A DNA stretch of 12,700 bases from JBDZUZ01 sp040255445 (GTDB lineage: Bacteria > Planctomycetota > Phycisphaerae > Phycisphaerales > UBA1924): the NCBI GenBank assembly GCA_040255445.1, contig JBDZUZ010000111.1:1-12700 (forward strand), read 5' to 3'. Made by a program: the position numbers and the translations under genes. Positions 6,426 through 12,700 of this stretch are shown in pieces (position 1 is the stretch's first letter; every line of letters starts with the position of its first letter). The notes beneath the pieces were generated by a model, which saw only the letters and a program-made list of their open reading frames with translations, was not told where the DNA came from and did not search any database.

Positions 6426-6992
6426 ATGATCCAATCAAAAGCCGAAAATACACCTCCCCCGTCCCTCCCCGCCCTCGACCGCGCCGACTACGACCTCCTC
6501 AACACCTTCCTCGCCCACCGCGGCGACATCCACGCCATCTCCGCGGCCACCGGCCGGCCCCTCGCCGACATCGTCCACTGGGCCAGCGAGCCCCACATCG
6601 CCGCCTGGCTCGCCGCGGAACGCGCCCTCACTCTCGCCGCCGCCGCCCGCGAGAACGTCGACCAGACCCTCAACCTCCTCCGCAACGCCACCGACCCCAT
6701 CGAACGCCGCCGCCTCGCCACCGCCCTCACCCGCGCCATCGCCCACGCCCGCGATCCCAAACCCGCCACCCCCCGCCGCCGCAAACCCGATCCCGCGGCA
6801 GCGACCCAGCCTGACCAAGCCGCCGCGGCAGATGGATCGTCCTCGGCATCCACTTCGGATGTCGACCAAGCGATCGATCTCCATGAAGTGCGAGCGCATC
6901 ACGCCGCCCCGTACCACCCCCCCGCCAGCGAGCAGTACACCCGAAACGGACACACAACTATCGGACTCGCCAACCACCCCGACCCCCGCTAG
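6426..6992 (+). CDS. Hypothetical protein with helix-turn-helix-like N-terminal region
   Basis: 188 residues from ATG 6426; a TTG 15 bases earlier is in frame but would lie within the putative -10 box. Not recognised as a named family. Residues 20-63 (ADYDLLNTFLAHRGDIHAIS followed by AATGRPLADIVHWASEPHIA) have the spacing of a helix-turn-helix, somewhat like the DNA-binding heads of phage terminase small subunits. Residues 64-110 are Ala-rich helix with IERRRLATALTRAI. From about 111 on, the protein is Pro/Ala/Arg-rich and probably disordered. It is divergent from the HicB-like gene and separated from the next gene by 125 bases that contain an octamer satellite. Coding is supported by strong C-ending codon use and the apparent promoter; the C-terminal half is less certain. 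Confidence 0.65.
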   Translation: MIQSKAENTPPPSLPALDRADYDLLNTFLAHRGDIHAISAATGRPLADIVHWASEPHIAAWLAAERALTLAAAARENVDQTLNLLRNATDPIERRRLATALTRAIAHARDPKPATPRRRKPDPAAATQPDQAAAADGSSSASTSDVDQAIDLHEVRAHHAAPYHPPASEQYTRNGHTTIGLANHPDPR

Positions 6993-7013
6993 CCCGCCCC
7001 GATTCCCACCCAC

Positions 7014-7045
7014 TTCGTGCCTTTGTGCCTTCGTGCCTCTGTGCC
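7014..7045. repeat. Octamer tandem repeat (TTCGTGCC type), 4 copies
   Basis: Units TTCGTGCC, TTTGTGCC, TTCGTGCC and TCTGTGCC follow one another, then TTCGCTGT. The period (8) and core (TGTSCC) match the GTCCCTCT blocks, so this looks like a sub-family with GTGCC in place of GTCCC. It is located between the HTH-like gene stop (6992) and the giant gene start (7118), within the probable leader of the latter. Confidence 0.88.
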
Positions 7046-7117
7046 TTCGCTGTATATTCAACTCCACCTCCGCGCAGAAGAGAGAGCCAGGACATCGCGG
7101 AGCCCGGAGCCCCACCC

Positions 7118-10100
7118 ATGCGTCGCATCGCCGTCGGTGTTGTCGTTTGCGGTCTCGGTCTGTCCGCACACGCCCAGATCGTCACCTTCGGCTATTGGCA
7201 AGGCGGCCACGGCAACTGGCTCGTCACACTCGACGACGCCAACGACTGGCTCTACCTCCCGCCACCCGTGCCCGGGCTCGACTTCTTCCTCTACCCCAAC
7301 AACTCGCTCGCCCGCAACTTCATCGTCTCCTCGAGCCCGCTGGGCTCTTCCGGCAGCAACTCGCGCATCCGCCTCCGCACGCTCACGCCCTTCGACCCGC
7401 TCACTATCAACTCGATGGAGGTCCACCCGACCGACACACTCGAGGTCGAGGACAGCACCCTTCAACTCACCCTCGCCGGCCGCATCACCAACAACGGCAC
7501 GATCAGCCTCGACGACGGCCGCATCGTCACCACCGTCCTCCTCCCCGGCCTGCTCATCCTCGACGGCGCGGGCCAGCTCCGCATGACCGGCGAATCCGCC
7601 ATCGGCAGCCTCCTGGGCGCCGTTGAGATCGCCGATCAGAACATCTCCGGCCGTGGCATGCTCACCGGCACATCCCTCTCGATCGATGCGCCGATCACCG
7701 CCGACATCGCCGGTGAGACGCTCGCGATCAAGCCCTCGCTCACCGCCGACCTCGACGGCCTCTTCCGCGCCCTGCCCGGCGCCAAGCTCGAGGTCTCCTC
7801 CGCCATCGGCCGCAGCGCGACCGCCGACTTCTCCGGCGAAGCGATCGCCGCGGGCGGCGTTGTCGAGATCCGCGACCTCACCGAGTTCCGCAACACCGGC
7901 GTCCTCCGGTCCACCTCCGGCGGCGCGCTCCAGCTCAAGGATGTCGCACTCCGCAATAACACCCTGATCTCGATCGACGACGGCGTCCTCAACCTCCGCG
8001 GCAACACCACCATCACCGGCGGCACGCTGACCGCCGCCGCGGCGGGCCGCATCGTCAACGCCGAAGGCATCAACGACCTCGCCGGCAACATGACCATCTC
8101 CGGCCTGGTGCAGGTCCCCGCCGGCGAGCTCGACTTCGAGCCCGGCGTCTACCAGACCGCCGCGATGCGCCTCGACACGACCACCCGTGCCAACTTGCAC
8201 AACGCAACGTTCATCGGCGGAACCATCGCCGGCAGCGGCCGCGCCTTCATCCGCGCCAGCTCCACGCTCGACGCCTCGACCGAAGCGATCCTCTTCGACG
8301 GCGGCACCGCCTACATCCCCGGCACCCGCGCTCTCACCGCCCGCGGCGAACTCCGCTTCGCCGCCGGCGGCCGCGTGCTCGTCGAGGACCAGGACCTGGG
8401 CCTGGGCACCGGCGATGCCCACCTGATCATCGACGGCACGGTCCGCCTCCGCAACGCCGGCGAGGGCGGCGGCGGCATCTACGCCGGCGTCGCCACACAC
8501 GAGTACCACGTCAACCGCATCATCCCCGCCAACGGCGGACTGCTCGACATCGGCGCCGGCACAACCGTCGCCGCGGCGGGCCTCGGCCACCGCATGTGGC
8601 TCAACCTCCCGATCCTCAACGCCGGCGACATCCGCGCTTCCAGCGATGGCCTGCTCTACATCGAGCCCGCCACCATCGCCAACACCGGTTCGATGGGTGC
8701 TTCCACCAACGGCCGCCTCCACCTCTCCAGCGGCGTCACTATCCAGAACAGCGGCGGGATTGTCCTGGCCGATTCCGGCGGCGAGGTGCTCCTCAATTCC
8801 TTCGGCGCGCCCGGCGTCACCACCGTCGTCGGCGGTTCGCTCACCGGCACGGGACGCATCCGCAATTCCGGCCAGACCGTGTTCAACGGACACACCGAAC
8901 CGGTTCAGATCAACAGCACCGAGGTCTACCTCCCCGGCAACACCCGCCTCACGCTCCAGGGCACAATCGAGAACAACGGCCGCATCTTCATGTCCGACCA
9001 GATCCTCGGCTTCGGCACGATCAACTCGATCCTCCGCGCCGACGGCGTTGTAACCATCAACGGCGCCGGCCGGATCGATCTGGACATCGTCAACCACTCG
9101 AACAACAACAATGAGTTCGAGGCGATCAACAACGGCGCCTTCATCTTCGGCCAGGACCAGCTCGTCACCACCGTCCCCGGCGGCATCGGCGCCTTCTTTG
9201 CACCCTTCACCAATCACGGCGTGATGCGCGCCGACGGCGGCACGATCACAACCTGGGCGACCTCGATCACCAACACCGGCGCCATCGAGGCCACCAACGG
9301 CGGCACCTTCCACCTCGGCAACACCAACCAGTCCACCACAGTTGAGAACACCGCCGGCGTCCTCCGCGCCCGCGCGAACTCCACCATCGTCACCACCGGC
9401 TGGATCACCGGCGGTCGACTCGAAGGCGCCGGTCGCTTCCGCAACAACTCGCAGACCACGCTCAACGCCGTGGCCGAGCCGATGACGCTCCAGGACGCCG
9501 AGCTCTACCTCCCCGGCAACACCCGCCTCACCATCCGCGGCGAACTGATCAACAACGGCCGGATCTTCATGTCCGACCAGATCCTGGGCTTCGGCACCAT
9601 CAACTCGATCCTCCGCGCCGATGGCCCCGTCGCCATCAGCGGGATCGGCCAGATCGTCCTCGACTCTGTCAATCATCCGAACAACAACCACGAGTTCGAG
9701 CAGATCAACGGCGGCTCGTTCGACTTCGGCGTCGGCCAGCTCATCACCACCGTCCCCGGCCCCGCGGGCGTCGGCTACTTCCTCGCCGACAGCACGAACC
9801 GCGGCACAATCCGCGCCGACGGCGGCCACATCCAGTTCGCCGGCGCCGATGTCCGCAACCACGGCACGCTCTCGGCCATCAACGGCGGCCGCCTCGCCTT
9901 CGGCACCAACGGCCTCTCGCTCATCGACAGCACCGGCGGCGGCATCCTCCACGCGGGCCCCGGCTCCTGGATGGAGGCGCACAACGCCCACCTCCGCCAC
10001 GGCCGCTTCGAGGGCGGCGGAGAGCTCCGCATCGCCCTCAACTCCGCGATCGAAGGCACGAGTTCACCATTCGTCATCGCCGACTCGACGCTCGTGATCC

Positions 10101-11548
10101 AGACCGGCAGCTTCAGCACCGCCGCCGACATCTACGGCACACTCACGCTCGACAACGGCGCGATCACACTCCAGGACCACGCCTTCTCGACCGGCGTCTT
10201 CCCGCGACTCCGCCCCGGCAGCGCAACCACCACCATCGATGGGACCGGCACGATCCGATTCCTGCCCGCCGCCGGCCAGCAGAACCTCATCGAGGCCATC
10301 GGCAGCGCAACCCTCACGCTTGGCAGCGGCATCACCGTCGAAACCGGCCCCGCCGGCTACGGCACCATCGCCACGCCGATCACCAGCAGCGGTCTCATCC
10401 ACGCCCGCGACGGCGGAACGATCCAGCTCCAGAATCTCGCGCTCACCAACCGCGGCGAGCTCCGCGCCTCAGGCGCCTCGACCATTCTCTTCCCGATCAT
10501 CGCCGGCACAACGCAGTTCGACAACGCCGGCGGCCGCATCACCGTCGAGAGCGGATCACTCGTGACCCTCAGCAGCGCAGGCGTGTCACGAAACGCCGCG
10601 GTCATCACCGGCGGCCTGATCGACGGCAGCGGCGAGATCCGCAACGAGGGCATTGCCTACTTCGTCTCAACGGCGCAGGCTCCGATGTCGATGGGCGCCG
10701 TCCGCATCAAGGGCCGCGGCTCCACCGACACCGTCTTCCGCGGCAATCTCACGCTCGCCGGCACACGCCTCACCCCCGCCGATGACCGCGCCGGCTTCGG
10801 CACCTACCCGTCCTACTTCCACGCCGAGGGCTCGGTCTTCCTCGATGGCTACGGCGCCGTCGAGTTCGGCAACAACGGATTCCAGGTGGAGAACGTGCTC
10901 AACGCCGCCGCGGGCAGCTCCTGGAATCTGGGGTCCGGCGTCGATATTCGCGTCCCCGCCGGAGCGATCGGCGAGCTCCGCGGCACGATCAACGCCGCGG
11001 GCGCGATCGACGTCAACGCCGACCTCTTCATCACCAGCGGCACGACCACCATCCTCCCCGGCGGCAAGCTCACCGGCGGCGGCACCGTCCACATCTCCAG
11101 CCCTGGCGCACTGGTCAATGCCGGCTCGGTCAAGCCCGGCAACTCCCCCGGCCGGCTCACCATCAACGGCAACCTGGTGAACACCGCCGGCGCGAACATC
11201 GAGCTCGAACTCGCCGGAATGGCCGCGGGCCAGTTCGATGTCCTCGAGGTCCGCGGCCGCATCACCCTCGCGGGCTCTCTCGATATCGCGCTGCTCAACG
11301 GCTACATCCCGTCGCAAACGCAGTCGTTCCTGCTGATCAGCGCCACCAACGGCTTCGCCGGCTCGTTCGACAACCTGATCGTTGATGGCGGCGTCTCCCG
11401 CCTCCGCACCGACGATGGCTGGTACGACATCACCTTCGCCGGCTCACAGATGCGCGCTGGAAACTTCATCTACGACCCCATCCCCGCGCCCGGCGCGCTG
11501 GCCGTCGTCGTGATGGGTATCGGCCTGGCGTGGCGGCGGAAGCGCTGA
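7118..11548 (+). CDS. Giant secreted beta-repeat protein with PEP-CTERM-like (PAPG) sorting tail
   Basis: 1476 residues. ATG 7118 is chosen because it opens a clean signal peptide (MRRIAVGVVVCGLGLSAHAQ, cleavage after AHAQ) and has GGAG (7106-7109) 8 bases upstream; the longer in-frame start at 7025 would put 31 non-signal residues in front. The body is almost wholly short beta-strand repeats of the form NxGxhRAxxGGxhxh (for example NTGVLRSTSGGALQL, NHGVMRADGGTI, NRGTIRADGGHI), as in right-handed beta-helix adhesins and autotransporter passengers. Higher-order repeats of about 200 residues run from residue 173. A terminal module (about 1315-1440: PGGKLTGGGTVHI, FDVLEVRGRITLAGSLDIALLNGYIPS) is typical of such secreted proteins. 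The end is IPAPGALAVVVMGIGLAWRR followed by KR: a PxPG motif, a hydrophobic helix and a basic tail, like substrates of exosortase systems. Likely surface or matrix protein; ligand unknown. Confidence 0.93.
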   Translation: MRRIAVGVVVCGLGLSAHAQIVTFGYWQGGHGNWLVTLDDANDWLYLPPPVPGLDFFLYPNNSLARNFIVSSSPLGSSGSNSRIRLRTLTPFDPLTINSMEVHPTDTLEVEDSTLQLTLAGRITNNGTISLDDGRIVTTVLLPGLLILDGAGQLRMTGESAIGSLLGAVEIADQNISGRGMLTGTSLSIDAPITADIAGETLAIKPSLTADLDGLFRALPGAKLEVSSAIGRSATADFSGEAIAAGGVVEIRDLTEFRNTGVLRSTSGGALQLKDVALRNNTLISIDDGVLNLRGNTTITGGTLTAAAAGRIVNAEGINDLAGNMTISGLVQVPAGELDFEPGVYQTAAMRLDTTTRANLHNATFIGGTIAGSGRAFIRASSTLDASTEAILFDGGTAYIPGTRALTARGELRFAAGGRVLVEDQDLGLGTGDAHLIIDGTVRLRNAGEGGGGIYAGVATHEYHVNRIIPANGGLLDIGAGTTVAAAGLGHRMWLNLPILNAGDIRASSDGLLYIEPATIANTGSMGASTNGRLHLSSGVTIQNSGGIVLADSGGEVLLNSFGAPGVTTVVGGSLTGTGRIRNSGQTVFNGHTEPVQINSTEVYLPGNTRLTLQGTIENNGRIFMSDQILGFGTINSILRADGVVTINGAGRIDLDIVNHSNNNNEFEAINNGAFIFGQDQLVTTVPGGIGAFFAPFTNHGVMRADGGTITTWATSITNTGAIEATNGGTFHLGNTNQSTTVENTAGVLRARANSTIVTTGWITGGRLEGAGRFRNNSQTTLNAVAEPMTLQDAELYLPGNTRLTIRGELINNGRIFMSDQILGFGTINSILRADGPVAISGIGQIVLDSVNHPNNNHEFEQINGGSFDFGVGQLITTVPGPAGVGYFLADSTNRGTIRADGGHIQFAGADVRNHGTLSAINGGRLAFGTNGLSLIDSTGGGILHAGPGSWMEAHNAHLRHGRFEGGGELRIALNSAIEGTSSPFVIADSTLVIQTGSFSTAADIYGTLTLDNGAITLQDHAFSTGVFPRLRPGSATTTIDGTGTIRFLPAAGQQNLIEAIGSATLTLGSGITVETGPAGYGTIATPITSSGLIHARDGGTIQLQNLALTNRGELRASGASTILFPIIAGTTQFDNAGGRITVESGSLVTLSSAGVSRNAAVITGGLIDGSGEIRNEGIAYFVSTAQAPMSMGAVRIKGRGSTDTVFRGNLTLAGTRLTPADDRAGFGTYPSYFHAEGSVFLDGYGAVEFGNNGFQVENVLNAAAGSSWNLGSGVDIRVPAGAIGELRGTINAAGAIDVNADLFITSGTTTILPGGKLTGGGTVHISSPGALVNAGSVKPGNSPGRLTINGNLVNTAGANIELELAGMAAGQFDVLEVRGRITLAGSLDIALLNGYIPSQTQSFLLISATNGFAGSFDNLIVDGGVSRLRTDDGWYDITFAGSQMRAGNFIYDPIPAPGALAVVVMGIGLAWRRKR
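7634..11221 (+). repeat. Array of six ~200-residue coding repeats plus a terminal partial unit
   Basis: A landmark motif of the form GGxhxGxG recurs at codons beginning 7634 (degenerate), 8216, 8831, 9410, 9998, 10610 and 11060. Spacings are 582, 615, 579, 588, 612 and 450 bases, i.e. 194, 205, 193, 196, 204 and 150 codons. In the copies at 8216, 8831 and 9410 a Y[IL]PG motif follows exactly 96 bases after the landmark. The copies at 9998 and 10610 keep the region with a two-residue insertion. A third landmark of the form ExxNxG...GxG..V...P.G follows in copies 2 to 6. The first copy (7634) is the most diverged and the least certain. Confidence 0.75.
8831..9997 (+). repeat. Most similar tandem pair of coding repeat units (193-codon period)
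   Basis: The units 8831-9409 and 9410-9997 are the closest relatives in the array. From YLPGNTRLT (8927 and 9506) onward they align without gaps, and a 25-residue stretch containing FMSDQILGFGTINSIL is identical. Over that stretch and the adjacent codons the DNA differs at four positions, all silent (CGC/CGG, CTC/CTG, ACG/ACC, GAC/GAT). Similarity continues through NH[SP]NNN-EFE and TTVPG before the units diverge. Confidence 0.88.
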
Positions 11549-11569
11549 CAGCGGGTATCATCGCCGCGC

Positions 11570-12700
11570 ATGGCGCTCCGCTACCACGGCGAGGTCGGGT
11601 CGGTCGGCTGGGCCTGGGGCTCGCAGTTCGAGCACCGGCTCGGACGCTTCGGCTACCCCGCACATGTCGTGTGCGCTCTCACCTGGATGATCCTGTGCGT
11701 GGGCCCCGTCTCGATCATCGAACTGGGCGGACTCATCGTCTGGATATGCTGGCTCGCCCGCACCCCCTTCGTCTGGAAGTCATTCATCGCCGCGTTCCGC
11801 CAGCCGCTGTGGATCGCCGTCATGCTCCTCTTCGCCTGGGCCGTCGCCTCGCTGGCGTGGACCAGCAGCACCGAGCGCGGCTGGGCCGAGATCGCGAACA
11901 TCCGCTGGATCTGGGCGGCGTTCGTGCTGCTTCCCGTGCTGGACCGGCGCGAGTTGCTCGTCCGCGCGCTCGCCGTCGGATTCGCGATCGCCGGGATCGC
12001 GCAGATCCTTGAGGTCCTGGGCGTCGTCACCTTCAGCCATCCGCCCATCGAGCCCGGGTCGCCGGTCCGCTACTCGGGCTGGTGGCATCAGCCGGCGGTG
12101 GGGGGCGCGATGCTCGCCGCGGCGGTGGGGCTGCACACACCCGTCGTCGTCTTCGGCCGCGGAAAACTCCGATGGTTCGCCGCGGCGGGGCTCGCGCTCG
12201 CGGTATGGGGCCTGGTCATGACCGGCACCCGCAGCGCATGGATCAGCGCGGCGGCGGTCGTCGGCATCGTGGTGTGGCTGCGCCTGGCATCTCGGTTCGG
12301 CGCAGCGCGGTCGATCGCGGTCGTCGCCGCGGCAGCGCTGCTCTTCGCAATCGCCGGCTGGTTCGCGATCGGTGAGCGCGGCCGCGAGCGGGTCTCACAG
12401 GGCGTCCGCGAAGTGCAGCGCGCGGTCGAGCACAGCGAGTACGGCACCGACACCGGCGACCGCCACGCGCTCATGGCCTTCGGCGTCGAGGCATTCGCCG
12501 AGCACCCGATCCGCGGCCTTGGCGCCGGCGGCTACCGCGACTTCGCCGAACTCGAGGCGCAGGGCACGGATGTCCGCATCCAGAACCAGGCGCACAACAC
12601 ATGGATCCACGCCGCGGCGACGCTCGGGATCGTCGGCGCTGTGCTCCTCCTCACGATCACGACCCTCGCACTCCTCAACGCCGCCGCCGCGGCATCAGGC
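11570..12700 (+). CDS. O-antigen ligase/polymerase family membrane protein (Wzy/WaaL type), 3' end beyond window
   Basis: 377 codons, open to the right edge. Polytopic inner-membrane protein with hydrophobic segments at about 31-62, 79-97, 131-151, 201-219, 224-240, 246-267 and 343-372, and a hydrophilic loop at 268-342. The Wzy_C signature is visible: TGTRSAW (218-224) and, after the loop, EHPIRGLGAGGY (311-322) and QAHNTWIHAAATLGIVG (340-356), with the His-Asn pair at 342-343 typical of the catalytic region. The family joins or polymerises lipid-linked glycans at the periplasmic face. ATG 11570 comes 21 bases after the giant protein's stop and no other start is better, so co-transcription is likely. 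Ribosome site is weak. Ligase, polymerase and protein O-glycosylation ligase roles cannot be separated from this sequence; about one or more C-terminal helices are missing off-window. Confidence 0.9.
   Translation, partial: MALRYHGEVGSVGWAWGSQFEHRLGRFGYPAHVVCALTWMILCVGPVSIIELGGLIVWICWLARTPFVWKSFIAAFRQPLWIAVMLLFAWAVASLAWTSSTERGWAEIANIRWIWAAFVLLPVLDRRELLVRALAVGFAIAGIAQILEVLGVVTFSHPPIEPGSPVRYSGWWHQPAVGGAMLAAAVGLHTPVVVFGRGKLRWFAAAGLALAVWGLVMTGTRSAWISAAAVVGIVVWLRLASRFGAARSIAVVAAAALLFAIAGWFAIGERGRERVSQGVREVQRAVEHSEYGTDTGDRHALMAFGVEAFAEHPIRGLGAGGYRDFAELEAQGTDVRIQNQAHNTWIHAAATLGIVGAVLLLTITTLALLNAAAAASG

Noticed and set aside
7025..7117. N-terminal extension of the giant secreted protein (in-frame start at 7025)
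   Set aside because: It begins inside the octamer satellite and would place 31 mostly polar residues ahead of a textbook signal peptide; GGAG 8 bases before ATG 7118 favours the shorter form.
7058..10000. A 980-residue open frame on the minus strand opposite the giant secreted protein
   Set aside because: Composition is Ala/Asp/Gly/Val repeats that mirror the sense-strand repeats; it has no signal, no motif and no ribosome site. It is a shadow of the repetitive gene.

Overview
The window is GC-rich bacterial chromosome, most likely from a planctomycete of the Phycisphaerae type. Three things suggest this: a secreted giant protein ending in a PAPG-type PEP-CTERM-like tail, octamer satellite blocks (AGGGACAG / GTGCCTTC type) between genes, and high-GC genes with GTG and possibly TTG/GTG starts. 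The taxonomic call is an inference from these hallmarks; no rRNA or marker gene is present.

Layout. Positions 1-6323 are all transcribed from the minus strand. In transcription order (right to left) they hold a short solitary HicB-family antitoxin-like gene (6323-6114), a spacer with two REP-like palindromes, a 601-residue membrane-anchored coiled-coil protein (5905-4100), a Tat/lipobox solute-binding lipoprotein coupled to it by an ATGA overlap (4103-2976), a membrane HD-GYP phosphodiesterase (about 2915-1479), and a GT4 glycosyltransferase (1322 to beyond base 1). Positions 6426-12700 are transcribed from the plus strand: a small HTH-like hypothetical protein with an apparently leaderless promoter (6426-6992), a 1476-residue secreted beta-repeat protein (7118-11548), and, 21 bases downstream, an O-antigen ligase/polymerase family membrane protein that runs off the right edge (11570-12700).

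Function. The parts fit a cell-surface and exopolysaccharide theme. The GT4 enzyme and the Wzy/WaaL-type ligase handle glycans, the repeat protein carries an exosortase-type sorting tail, and the HD-GYP protein is a candidate c-di-GMP phosphodiesterase that could control matrix production. The solute-binding lipoprotein has no permease or ATPase nearby; instead it is translationally coupled to the coiled-coil membrane protein. These links are inferred from gene content and spacing only.

The most notable structure is repetition at two scales. Octamer satellites, which have no stop codon in any of the six frames, run into the 3' ends of two genes and add RDRGTEGQ-like tails. In addition, the giant secreted protein is built from about six units of roughly 200 residues, two of which share a 25-residue segment identical in protein but carrying four silent DNA differences. 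No RNA gene, insertion sequence or CRISPR array was seen, and no gene-free stretch exceeds 300 bases.
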